A DNA stretch of 64,000 nucleotides, taken from NCBI GenBank assembly GCA_021442155.1, contig CM038220.1:81582897-81646896 (forward strand). Direction: 5' to 3'. Below, in pieces: positions 1-10,839 of this stretch (positions are counted from its first letter, which is position 1; every line of letters begins with the position of its first letter). The notes under the pieces are model-generated. The model saw nothing but the letters and a program-made list of their open reading frames with translations. It was not told the origin of the DNA and did not search any database. The translations under genes and the position numbers were made by a program. This DNA comes from Cymbidium sinense. Its lineage: Eukaryota > Streptophyta > Magnoliopsida > Asparagales > Orchidaceae.

Positions 1-2128
1 TTTTATTTTATGATTTTATTTGGTTTGAATGAACCTACAATTAATTACTAAGTGTTGTAAAGAGAGAAAAAGAGAAGAGACCTTCTCTTTCCTCCCTACA
101 TTAAGTAATTTCTAAAGTAAGTTCATTAGTGATTTTTTTAGTGAATGGCTTATTATGTGTTTTAATTAATCCTAAGTTAAGATTTTTCTAAACAAACTTA
201 TTCAAAGAGAAAGACATTTTAAGATTAAGTAAAGTGAATTACTATCACAAAAACACAACACTTTATTTCTTTCCAACATGTGTAACATGCATATGGATGA
301 ACCCTAAGCATATCTATACATGCAAATGGAAATGTTAGCACACCTTCATGATGAATGCTAAGAGATGTTGCTTAAGGAAAATTGTAATGTTTCATATATG
401 CAATATTTTATTAAGTATAAAAGAGGGGTTCTTTTATCCATTAATCAAATGCACATTTACATGTATGAAAGATATATGTGAGTACGATGCCATTATTTTC
501 TAAACCATGGTGTAAGGTACAAGACCTACTTGGCTACTTAAAGTCTCACAACCCCAGGGTGTCCAGAATAATATACCACTTTTCTTAAATACATGTGCAT
601 GTACAAAAAAAAGAATCGAAAAAGAATCATGCAAAAAGTTTATGTTTGTTTGTTTTGATTTGGTTATACAATTTACATACGCAAATGTGAAGTTCCCTCT
701 TAAAGGATAGCATAGGAATGATTTTAAGTGTTGTGTTCTTCTTTAAATGAACTATACACTTTGTAAATCCTATTCAAAACTATGTTAAAGAAGAGAAGGA
801 AAAGTCACATAATACACATTTTATATTATACTCACATGCAAACTTATAGGTAATTATAAACATACCTTTCATTTGTAATATTTTATTTCTAAGTTTAGAA
901 AATAATTTTTGGGTTTAGTAGTGATAATATCCATTCATATTCTTACTTTAGCCAAAATATTCAATTTGACATAAAGGAAACATTTCATTTTAATTTGATT
1001 TTCAAAAGACATGAATGCATGATTTTCATATGACATACACATTTAGCATGTTAGGAAAGAAATAAAGTGATGCAAGCATGTAATTTCATTCACCTTACTT
1101 AATTTCTAAAGATAATCCTATGGAATAAGATCATTTAAAGTGAATCAAATTATTTAAAGAAATTTTTAGTTTTATTTTGAGTTTGATTTGAATTTAGAAA
1201 ATGTGAAAGATTTGCTGGTCCTAACCCATCTCCCACATATGTGTGTTGTTTTAGTTTAATTTTTAGAACCATTAGATTGATTTTATATTTTGTTTACGTT
1301 AAGGTGTAAATTAAGTTTATTAATTACCCTTACTTCCTCATAATTATTCAAACAATTGTGAGCAACATATGATATGCACCACATTGAATTTAAATCGTGC
1401 ACTAAATAAAGGGCCTAATATGCTCATAATTATTTAATTAAGCTAAGGTGTTTAATTAAGTACTTTCATAACCCTTCCCACACATGTAGGTTGGATTTGA
1501 TTTCCTTAAGTTTACTTAGATTATTGAACACTAAGCTACCCAAGAAAGGATTGATTAAGTGATTAAGTTTTTTGGATTAAATTTTTTATTTTGAATATGG
1601 TTAATTAAGCTATTTAATGAAATGATTAAATCATTAATCAATTTGTAAATTAATTAAGTTTTCATTCAAATGAAATAGACTTAGGGAAAAATATTTGGAA
1701 AATGCATCCTAATCTCATTCCCTAAGTCTATCCACTGTCTCAAGATGATTAACAAATTTAATTAATGAATTTATCATCATTTAATTAGTTAATTAATCAT
1801 TTAATTGATTAAGAGAGTGATTAGAGATGAAAGCAATTTAAATTAGTCCAATAATAAATTTCAATAAAATCATGAGGTCATCCCACTAATTAACCCTAAG
1901 GAGTTTGGAATAAATTATTAGAATAATTAAGGAGTAATTAACATAATTACATCCCTAATAAAACTTAAATTAAGAAAATATCATTGTTCAAAATCAATTA
2001 AAATTAATTTTATATTATTCCCCTTTGAATTATCTTTCAAATAAAGTTGAGTTTGTATTTTTTGGATTTTCAACATTTAGTTATGAATATTTGAAGTTTC
2101 TATAATTAAGAGGTCATTAAATTCTTAA

Positions 2129-2186
2129 TTATATAACTAACATGGTGCCATGTGGACCACTAACGTGGCGGACACTTTCCACGTGG
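2129..2186 (-). promoter_or_regulatory. Candidate LTR promoter (G-box plus TATA), E 3' LTR
   Basis: On the minus strand a CCACGTGG palindrome (2179-2186) is followed 43 bp downstream by TTATATAA (2129-2136). The other E copy has the same two motifs with the same 43-bp spacing. A CCAAT motif lies just upstream of the G-box, inside a CpG-containing island in otherwise AT-rich DNA. I infer that U3 ends shortly after the TATA box, which would leave several kb of R-U5. Confidence 0.5.
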
Positions 2187-3379
2187 TCCAACGGGATTGG
2201 TTATTTAAGTTGTCAAATCGTTATTTACGGCACTCGCTTTCCCTTGGACGTCGATTAAAAATTGAAAGGTGATTAAACCCACATTCTCTAAAAGGTCGGT
2301 AGATCTAACATATATATTAATCAGATCATCCATTCAAAATATGGGATGGGCGGTCCATGATTCATCCACCCTCTTCGAGGTGGCGTGATCGTGCCTTGGG
2401 GCTTGATCCGAGCTCACATGAGCTTGGATTGAAGATCAAACCACACACCATCAAGAAGAAAGAAGGAGAAGATCAATGGTCAATTTCACTTGAGATTATA
2501 CTTTCCTTCAAAATACCAAAGAAAATTGAGCCTAACGGTTTAGATTCATACCTCACGGAGGCTATCACGATGCTCCCAAGGTAGCTTCAGTGGAGACGAA
2601 GCCTGTTGAAGGTTTGAAGGATTGAGATCAAGTGGATCCTTCTATTGGCCAAGATGAGCTTCAAATGCTTGCATCATTGGTCTAGACCTCTCTTCCCTTG
2701 GCTTGAACACTTAGGAAACACCTTGGGTAAGCTTCGATTTGGTCCTCGATGGTGCTTTCAAGACCAATTGGAGTTTGGTGGTGAATTGAGCAAGTGGAAT
2801 TTCCAATGAGCTCCTATTTCACTTTGAAGAAAATGGAGAATTTAAATGAGCTTTGGAAACTTTGGGAGAGCTTGGCAATGCTTCCTCGAGTTCTATCACT
2901 CAATTGAATGCAAGAGATCTAAAATGAAGTGGAATTATGGGGAGTATATCTCCCTTTACAAGGATCAGACAACCAAGCTTGTCTCTTCCATTTTGATCAA
3001 ATTGATCACAATGAGTGGGTTGGTTAGGCCATTTTAAGCTCCACATGGTTTAGTTTTCGCAGAGGAGTGGAGTGGTGAAGTTTCCATGTGCTCATTTGAG
3101 TGGAGGAGTGACTCCATGTGGAGAATTAGGTGGCTGATTTTAGCCTTGGGTTGGGTTTGGCTGACCCAAACCCATTGGGTCATATGCACCACACTCATTA
3201 ATGTCCACTTAGTCCACTAAGAGGGTGCCAAGTGGCCATGAAAGGATTTGACCAAATTCCAAGTGGAATTGGCCATACGTTACCCTTGACCTAGGGTAAA
3301 ATGGTCATTTAGCTTTGATTTCAATTTAAGCAGATTTAGAATAGTTTGAAATTGGGTGCCAATTTTCAATGAATTTAGT

Positions 3380-4260
3380 GTTAATTTGATATCATTTGCT
3401 CATGTTGACCCATTTAGGTCAAAATGGCTCAACTTGGGTCAAGTTGACCAATTGGTCAAATTGGATCAAACCAAGGGTTGGGTCAAGTTCATATGACCAT
3501 TTGAAAAGTGTTGGCATCATTGGTTTGGGTCAATTTGGTTTATATTTTATTTTGTTCATTTGATTTCATTTAGGTCAAATGGGTCAAGTTGACCAATTTG
3601 ACCCATTTGACCCTGATTGGGTTGTCATGAGTTGGTTTTGATTGGTCATTTGAAATATTTTGCAAGCTTTGGTTTCAATCAATTTTGGTTTGGTTAAGTT
3701 TCAAGTCAATTTGACCTTTTAGGTCAAGTTGGGTTCATGATCAATTGGGCTGGGTTGGGTCTAGTTATTGATTAAGGCTTTGGTCAAGTTCAATAATTGG
3801 TTTAGAATGAATTTGACCCATTGGTTGCAATCAATTTGGCTTAGATCAAGATTTGACATATTTTGACTTTTTAGGTCATGTTGGGTCAATTTGGGTTAAG
3901 TGGCCAATTGAGCTAGGTTAAGCTCAAATGATGACTTGGTCATGTTCAAGCATTGATCATGAATTGGTTTTGGTCAATGGTTTCAATCAATTTTGGCATA
4001 TGGTGGATTTTGCTAGTTTGGGTTTCATTTTGGCTAAGTGTTGACTTGGTTTGAACCAATTTGAGTAATTGATCATCTCATGATGATTGTTGCTCACAAT
4101 GTGAGGCTTAGGTGGGCTTAGTTCAATCCAATTTAGGTAGGATTAGAATTTGGTTCAAAAGGTGTTTTAGGTCACTTTGGGTCAAGTGAGCCTGGTCAAT
4201 TGACTTGATCAAGGCTTGATTCAAGTTTGGTTGAACTCACATATGGACTTATCATTGAAA
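3380..4260 (-). promoter_or_regulatory. W-box-dense block of the LTR (U3), E 3' LTR
   Basis: TTGAC or its complement GTCAA occurs 12 times in about 213 bp at 3400-3612, and often through the rest of the block, many as TTGACC/GGTCAA. TTGAC(C/T) is the core bound by plant WRKY factors. In LTR sense the block lies upstream of the G-box/TATA region, where an enhancer would sit. Matching blocks lie near 8110-8960, 36150-36930, 45420-46090 and 62040-62720. That they bind WRKY proteins is inference. Confidence 0.5.
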
Positions 4261-4422
4261 TATAAATCCGTTTGCAAGTGATTTGGAGTCAAATGGGTTT
4301 TGATTCATTTGACAATTTTCAAGTTCAAAGGATGAACAAGGGCTTGAGTTGGGTTTGAGTTTTTAATTTAGTTTTGGCTATTTGAATTTATATTTCATTT
4401 TATTTGTGAATATAATAAGAAT

Positions 4423-4522
4423 NNNNNNNNNNNNNNNNNNNNNNNNNNNNNNNNNNNNNNNNNNNNNNNNNNNNNNNNNNNNNNNNNNNNNNNNNNNNNN
4501 NNNNNNNNNNNNNNNNNNNNNN
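4423..4522. other. Assembly gap (100 N)
   Basis: Exactly 100 N, the usual placeholder for a gap of unknown size. It lies between two LTR copies in the same orientation. The true sequence here may be the several-kb interior of element E. Confidence 0.95.
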
Positions 4523-6833
4523 CTAGCATAGGGTAGAAGTGGTGACTTAACCTAATGTGTGTCATTTAAGGTTTGTGTGGTATGTCTTAGTTAGGCTTTA
4601 AGGTTAGAATTTTCTAAGTATGAGTTCAACTTAGAGGGTGATTTCATTTATGTGATTTAGTTGATTTGGCTAATTTTATTTTATGATTTGATTTGGTTTG
4701 AATGAATCCACAATTAATTACTATGTTGAAGAGAAGAAAAGAGAGAGAACTTCTCTTTCCTCCCTACCTTAAGTAATTTCTAAGGTAGATTCATTAGTGA
4801 TTTTTGTTTAGTGAATATTTTATTATGTGTTTTAATTAATCCTAAGTTTAGATTTTCTCTAAACAAACCTATTCAAAGAGAAAAGCATTTTAAGATTAAG
4901 TAAAGTGAATTACTATCACAATACACATAACACTTTATTTCTTTCTAACATGTGTAACATGCATATTGAAGGATCCTAAGCATATCTATACATGCAAATG
5001 TAAATATTTAGCATACCTCAATAATGAATGCTAAGAGATGTTTGTTTAGGAAAATTTTGGAATGTTTCATGTATGCATGATTTTGTTAAGTAGAAAAAAG
5101 AGGGGTTATTTTATCTATTATTCATATGCACATTTACATGTATTAAAGATGTAAGTGAGTACGGTGCCATTGTTTCCTACACCAGGGGTGTAAGATACAA
5201 GACCTAGTTGGGGCTACTCAAAGCCTAGCAACCCTGGTGTGTGTAGTCTAATATACCACTTTTCTTAAATACATGTGCATGTACAAAAAGAAATGCATGA
5301 AAAAAGAATCATGCAAAAAGTTTATGTTTGTTAGTTTTGATTTGGTTATGCAATTTTCATGTGTAAATATGAAAGTCCCTCTTAAATGATAACATAGGAA
5401 TGGATGTAAGCAAGTGTTGTCTTCTTTTCAAAGGAACTATACACTTTACAAATCCTATTCAAAACTATGTTAAAAGTGAACAGAAGGAAAAGTCACATAA
5501 TGCACATCTTTATATTATACTCACATGCAAGCTTATAAATAATTATAAGTAGCATACCTTTCATTTGTAATGTTTGGTGTATAGGTTTTGAAAATAATTT
5601 TTTATTTAATAGTGATAATAGTCATTCATATTCTTACTTTAGCCAAAACATGCAATTTGACATAAAGAAAATATTTCATTTTAATTTTTATTTTTCAAAA
5701 GGTATGAATGCATGATTTTCATATGTCATACATATTTAGCATGCTAGGAAAAAAATAAAGTAATGTAAGCATATAATTTCATTTACCTTAATTAATTCCT
5801 AAAGACAATACTATGGAATAAGATCATTTAAAGTGAATCAAATTGTTTAAAGGAAATTTTGATTTTTTTTTTAGTTTGATTTGAATTTAAGAAATGTGAG
5901 AAAGTTTGCTAATCCTAACCCATCTCCCACATGTGTATGTTATTTTAGTTTAATTTTAGAACCATTAGATTTATTTTATATTTTGTTTAGGTTAAGGTGT
6001 ACATTAAGCCCATTAATTACCCCTTACCTACACCACTTTAACATATTTAACCAAATAATTATGAGCCAATGTATGACATAAAATCACAAGGAATTTAAAT
6101 CACAATGCACCTAAGAAAGAAAGGGCCTAATGCATTTGGCTCATAATTAATGATTAATTAAGCTAAAGGTTTAATTTAAGTACTTTCATAACCCTTCCCA
6201 CACATATGGGTTAGATATGATTTCCTTAAGCTAGGTTATTGAACACCTAAGCATCTACCCAAGAAGGAATTGATTAAATTAGATTGATTTGATTTTAAAA
6301 CTTTAATTGATTAAGCCATTTAATAAAGTGATTAAACTATTTAATTAATTTGCACCTTAATTAGATTTTTATCCAAATGAAATAAACTTAGGGGAAAAGA
6401 TTTGGGAGAGAACTCATAATCTCATTCCTAAGTCCATTCACTATTCTAATTATCAAACTTAATTAATGAATTTATTACTATTTAATAGGTTAATTAATCA
6501 TTTAATTAATTAAGATAGTGATTAGGAGTGAATCAAGCAATCCCTTAATTAAACCATTAATAAATCCCAAGAAAATTAGAGAGGTAGAAGTCATCCCATT
6601 GAACATACCTGAGAAGTTTGGAATTAATCAATGGAATAATTAGGGGTAATTAACATTCCTAATAAAACTAAAATTGCATGAAATTTACTATTCAAAATCA
6701 ATTAAACTTAATTTGATATTATTCCCCTTTGAAATTTCTTCAAAATTCATTTGAGTTTGTATTTTTATGATTTTTTACATTTAGTTATGTAATTTTGAAG
6801 TTTCTATGATTAGGAAATAATTAAATAGCCTAA

Positions 6834-6891
6834 TTATATAACTAATCCCATCGGTGCCATGTGGACCGCTGATGCTGCGCTTTCCACGTGG
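6834..6891 (-). promoter_or_regulatory. Candidate LTR promoter (G-box plus TATA), E 5' LTR
   Basis: CCACGTGG (6884-6891) and TTATATAA (6834-6841) on the minus strand have the same 43-bp spacing as the copy at 2129-2186, although the sequence around them has diverged. A conserved GATC-AAA-GATT inverted repeat and CpG-containing DNA lie upstream (about 6945-6990). Confidence 0.5.
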
Positions 6892-8084
6892 TGTGATCAG
6901 ATTGGTTATTTAAGTTGTCACATCATACACTCAGTGTGCTTTCCTTGGACCATCGATCAAAGATTGGATGGATGGTCCATGGTATTAAAGGGATTAAATA
7001 GCAGATCTCACATGTTTTAATCAGGACTGTCCATCCAAAAAATGTCAGATGGATGGTCCATGATTCATCCCTGCCCTTGTCTACTGGAGATGGCGATCGC
7101 CTGTCCCTTAGGGCTTGATCCGATTGAGCTTGGATTGAGTAAGGATTGATCACACACCATCAAGAAGAGATAAGCAAGACATCTAATGGTCAAATTCACT
7201 TGAGGTCACACTTTGCTTCACAAAGGACCAAAGAAAATTTAGCCTAAACTCGATTTTGAATAGTACCTCACCCGAGGCTATCACTAGCGCTCCCAACCAT
7301 CGAGGTAGCTTTTTCTATTGGAGACGAAGCCCTGTTTAAGGTTTGAAGGCTTGAGGTTGAGTAGATCCTCTAATTGGCCAAACTCCTCCTCCTAGGCTTG
7401 GCTTTGGTCTAGCTTCTCCCTCCCATGCCTTGGAAGCTTGTATGAAGACTTGGGTGAGCTCGATTGAGTCCTCTGAAGGTGCTTGTAGGAGGAATTGAGC
7501 TATGGTAGTGAATTGAGCAAAGTGGAAATCCTTCCTACCTCCCCTATTTTTGGCTTGAAGAAACCAAGAATGGAGAAATGGGAAGTGCTTGAGGAAGCTT
7601 GGAGGAACTTGAAGAAGCTTATGAGTTCCCTAAGCTTGACTAGTGATCTCAATTCAAGTGAAATTAGGGTATAACTCCCCACAAGGATCAGATGGCTGAG
7701 AGGTGTTTTGCCATTTTGATCAAATTGATCCCATAAAGTGAGTTGGTTAGGCCATTTTAGCTTCAAATGATTCAATTTTGGCAGAGGGAGTGGTGAAGCT
7801 TCCATGTGCTCATTTGAGTGGAGGAGTGATCCCAAGTGGAGACTTTCATATTGGGTGGTTGGGTTTGGCTGACCCAAATCCATTGGGTCATGTGCACCAC
7901 ATTCATTAGTGTCCACTTGGTCTACTAAGAGGGTGCCAAGTGGCCATGAAAAGGATATGATCAAATTCTAAGTGGAATTGGCCATGGGTTACCCCTTGAC
8001 CTAGAGGTGAAATGGTCATTTGGCTTTAATTTCACTTTGGGCGATTTAGATTAGTTTTAAAGTTTGGTCCAAATTTCAAAGAAT

Positions 8085-8960
8085 TTGGAGTTGATTTGAT
8101 ATCATTTGGTTCATGTTGACCTATTTAGGCCAAAATGGGTCAACTTGGGTCAATTGACCAATTGGTCAAATTGGTCAAACCAAGGGTTGGGTCAAGTTCA
8201 TATGACCTAAAATGTGTTGGCATCATTGGTTTGGTTCAATTTGATTTATATTTGGTTTTGGTTCATTTGATTTCATTTAGGTCAAATGGGTCAAGTTGAC
8301 CAATTTGATGCATTTGACCCAATTGGGTTGGATCATGGGTTGGTTTAGGTTTGGTTGGTCATTTGAAATATGTTGCAAGCTTTGGTTTCAATCAATTTGA
8401 TTTGATTTGATTTTGGTTCAATTTGACCTTCTAGGTCAAGTTGGGTTCATGGTCAATTAGGCTAGGTTGGTCTATTGAGGCTTTGGTCATGTTCAATAAA
8501 TAGTTTAGAATGAATTTGACCCATTGGTTGCAATCAATTTGACTTAGATCAAGATTTGACACATTTTGACTTTTTAGGTCAAGTTCGGTCAACTTGGGTC
8601 AAGTGGCCAACTGGCTAGGTTAGGCTCAAATTATGACTTGGTCAAGTTCAAACATTGATCATGAATTAGTTTTGATCAATGGTTTCAATCAATTTGGCCT
8701 ATGGTGGATTTTGGCTAGTTTAGGTTTCATTTTGGCTAAGTGTTGACTTGGCCAACCCTTAGGTTTGACTTGGTTTGACCCAATTTGAGTGATTGATCAT
8801 CTCATGATGATTGTTGCTCACAATGTGAGGCTTAGGTGGGCTTAGTTCAATCCAATTTGGGTAGGATTAGAATTTGGCTCAGAAAGATGCTTTAGGTCAC
8901 TTTAAGTGAGCCTAAGTAGGTCAATTGACTTGATCAAGGCTTGATTCAAGTTTGGTTGAA
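8085..8960 (-). promoter_or_regulatory. W-box-dense block, E 5' LTR
   Basis: Second copy of the GGTCAA/TTGACC-rich block, including GGGTCAAGTTGACC-like near-palindromes. It lies upstream of the promoter at 6834-6891 in LTR sense. The motif density survives even though the two E copies differ by many substitutions and indels. Confidence 0.5.
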
Positions 8961-10038
8961 CTCACATATGGACTTATGATTGAAATATAAATCAATTTAC
9001 AAGTGATTTGTAGTCAAATGGGTTTTGATTCATTTGACAATTTCAAGTTCAAAGGATGAACATGAGTTTGACTTGGGCTTGAGTTTTGAATTTAGTTTTG
9101 GTTTGATGATTGAAGAATTGATTGAATCATGAGTTTAGTTTTAGGTAGATTTGGGTTTGAGTATTGAATTTGGTTTTGGATATTTGAATTTATATTTCAT
9201 TTATATTTGTGAATATAAATGAGAATATAAATGGGTTATGAAAAATTTCTTGAACTTGAATTGATTTGACTTTGATTTGAAGGAGTTCAAGGATTTATGT
9301 TGAAAGAGTTTAGGTTGGAGTTTGATTGAATTTGGATTTAAAATTTGAATTTATTTTGGTTAGCTGAATTTATATTTCATTTGTATTTTTGAATATAAAT
9401 GAGGATATAAATGGGTTATAAAAAAGTACTTTGAATTTGAAGTAGTTTGAATTTGATTTGGGTTAAGTCTATAAGGTGAAATCCAAAGGGGTTTAGGAAA
9501 GATTCTAGATTTGGACTTGAGTTTAGATTTAGTTTTGGTTATTTATATTTTTTAAATTTGTGAATATGAATGAGAATATAAATGGGTTGTGAGAAAAAAA
9601 ATCTTTGACTTTGAGTTGATTTGGATTTGATTTGGGCTAAGTCCATAAGATGGAATCAAAGTGACTTTGGAAAGATTTTTCAATTTGGAATTCGATCATG
9701 AGAATCAATTATTTGGAACTAATTCATGATTTGAGAAAATCCATTGGAATTAATTTAAGGTTTTTTTAGAATTGAAGTTGATTTGAGTTTGAGGATGATT
9801 TGGATTTGGAGTTTGACTTAAAAGAAGAGAGTAAGGATTTGGTTGAAGCTATAGGGAAGGAAAATTTTCTAACACCCTAAGGCATAGCCTATTCCTATGG
9901 CTAACTCTTCTAAGTCTCTAGGTTAAGTGTTCTCTAATCACTAGAAGTGTCTTAAGACTAAGGAACTCTTAGTATCTAAGAAAAGTCTTAAATCTAAGAT
10001 AGAGGGGTTGAGAGCTCATTCTAAAAATAAGGTCAATA

Positions 10039-10501
10039 GTATCATAAACATCTGCTACTTATCTTACTTTGACTTTGATAATAAATCCCTCCTTTTGATC
10101 AATCCCACTTGATCTTCTAAAAATAAACTAATTGATTGATAGTCTTATCTTTGAAATCTCATTCCTTATGATGTAATTAACTATGGGGGCTTGCCTCCAT
10201 AGGGAACTTAACAAACTTTATTTAAAATAAACCGTACTTTACTTTTTCATATAAAATAGGGGAAGAATCTCTAGTACATATGAAGATCCATAGTCCTTAG
10301 GAGTCCTTATTGAGGTGATTAGGTCCATCGTAGGATAGTGACTTCTATCTCTCAAGATAGTATACTAGCTTAATATCGTACTCGATCACCCTAATAAGAA
10401 CATCTGCGGATCTACATGCTGTCCCAACAAGCAATGGTTTATATTTTTTTTCATCTATCCTTTTCAAAAGATAGATGAAGATATGAATAAAACTCACCAC
10501 A
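10039..10501 (+). mobile_element. Element D, 5' LTR end (U5 stub)
   Basis: This matches the last part of the element B 5' LTR (about 51620-52073) and the solo LTR (about 31440-31888). Shared landmarks are GTAATTAACTATGGGGG, the CCGTACTTTACTTTTT segment, a stem with arms CTATCT/AGATAG and the ending CACCACA. Its upstream part was displaced by element E. A perfect 9-bp inverted repeat (TCATCTATC at 10451, GATAGATGA at 10470) lies just before the LTR end. Confidence 0.7.
10181..10202 (+). ncRNA. U5 stem-loop (CTATGG/CCATAG), element D
   Basis: Arms CTATGG (10181-10186) and CCATAG (10197-10202) enclose a GGGCTTGCCT apex. The solo LTR copy has CTATAG (31640-31645) and CTATAG (31656-31661), a paired G-C to A-T replacement with the apex nearly unchanged. 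This is a structured part of the element's RNA, not a separate gene. Confidence 0.45.
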
Positions 10502-10508
10502 GATTTTT

Positions 10509-10525
10509 TGGTCACTCCGCTATGG
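10509..10525 (+). other. Primer-binding site, element D
   Basis: TGGTCACTCCGCTATGG starts 7 bases after the LTR terminal CA. It is a mutated form of TGGCGACTCCGCTGGGG, the type I associate with Tat/Ogre elements (probably priming with tRNA-Arg, from memory). The element B equivalent is at 52082-52099. Confidence 0.6.
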
Positions 10526-10766
10526 AGGGTTCCTGTCTCTATCTTTGGTTAATGATCATTGTCCCTAAGTATGGGTTATACTTTTTGTAAATCCAAGACT
10601 ATATTTCTTTTCCATTGGCACCTAGTTTATTTCATCCTAAGCTAAGCTAGCCAACATCCTTCAGGTTTTAGGACCTCACTCCGTGTAGGACTTAAAGCCC
10701 CAATTGGGTTTCTAAATAGGTGAAAATAAAAATTTAATGAAAAGTAAATAACCAAAGACTTCCTTC

Positions 10767-10786
10767 TTACCATTTCTATGGTAAGG
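10767..10786 (+). ncRNA. Leader stem-loop behind the primer-binding site, element D
   Basis: A perfect 8-bp stem, CTTACCAT (10767-10774) with ATGGTAAG (10779-10786), has a TTCT apex. Element A has CTTATCAT/ATGATAAG with sense-strand apex TTTC (43992-44011, minus). Element B has a related TCACC/GGTGA stem near 52353-52370. Two pairs changed on both arms between copies. Confidence 0.5.
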
Positions 10787-10798
10787 TGAGGTTCATTC

Positions 10799-10799
10799 A

Positions 10800-10831
<32 letters not shown>
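10799..10831 (+). repeat. (AAT)n microsatellite
   Basis: About ten uninterrupted AAT/ATA units between the leader stem-loop and the hairpin array of element D. Confidence 0.95.
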
Positions 10832-10834
<3 letters not shown>

Positions 10835-10839
10835 TCTTT

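Larger units (their letters stand above)
1..4422 (-). mobile_element. Element E, 3' LTR copy (interior part, cut by window edge and gap)
   Basis: This is an LTR interior with no intact gene. Read on the minus strand it holds the W-box-rich block (4260-3380), a CpG-rich island with a CCACGTGG G-box (2179-2186), a TATATAA box (2129-2136), then AT-rich sequence made of ATTAATT-type tracts. The short ORFs at 2357-2584 and 2846-3037 are not conserved in frame in the other LTR copies and are not called as genes. It differs from 4674-9240 by many substitutions and indels, so the pair is not young. Confidence 0.75.
1..10038 (-). mobile_element. Element E: Tat/Ogre-like Ty3/gypsy retrotransposon, two LTRs around an assembly gap
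   Basis: The sequence at 1-4422 repeats, in the same order and orientation, what is found from about 4674 to 9240, for example the shared tract near 1 and 4674 and the GGTCAA-rich block near 3400 and 8110. The shared stretch carries the family's LTR landmarks on the minus strand. The minus-strand LTR begins TATTGACC at 10038. Two LTR copies in the same direction, separated only by 100 N, fit a 5' LTR, a missing interior and a 3' LTR. The alternative is a tandem LTR duplication. The element lies inside the 5' LTR of element D, in the opposite orientation. Confidence 0.7.
4523..10038 (-). mobile_element. Element E, 5' LTR copy
   Basis: Read on the minus strand this LTR starts TATTGACC at 10038. 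It continues through the same opening region as the LTRs at 44664 and 61256 (GAGCTCTYAACC, then CACTTCTAGTGATTAG), the W-box block (8960-8110), the G-box/TATA promoter (6891-6834) and the AT-rich part, ending at the gap. Its last part (4523-4670) matches the other LTRs near 50150, so some of U5 is hidden by the gap. The 154-codon minus-strand ORF at 7500-7964 is not kept in frame in the other copies. Confidence 0.75.

Noticed and set aside
7500..7964. 154-codon minus-strand ORF
   Set aside because: It lies in the LTR of element E. The matching region of the other E copy and of A and B does not keep the frame, and the composition follows the surrounding repeat.
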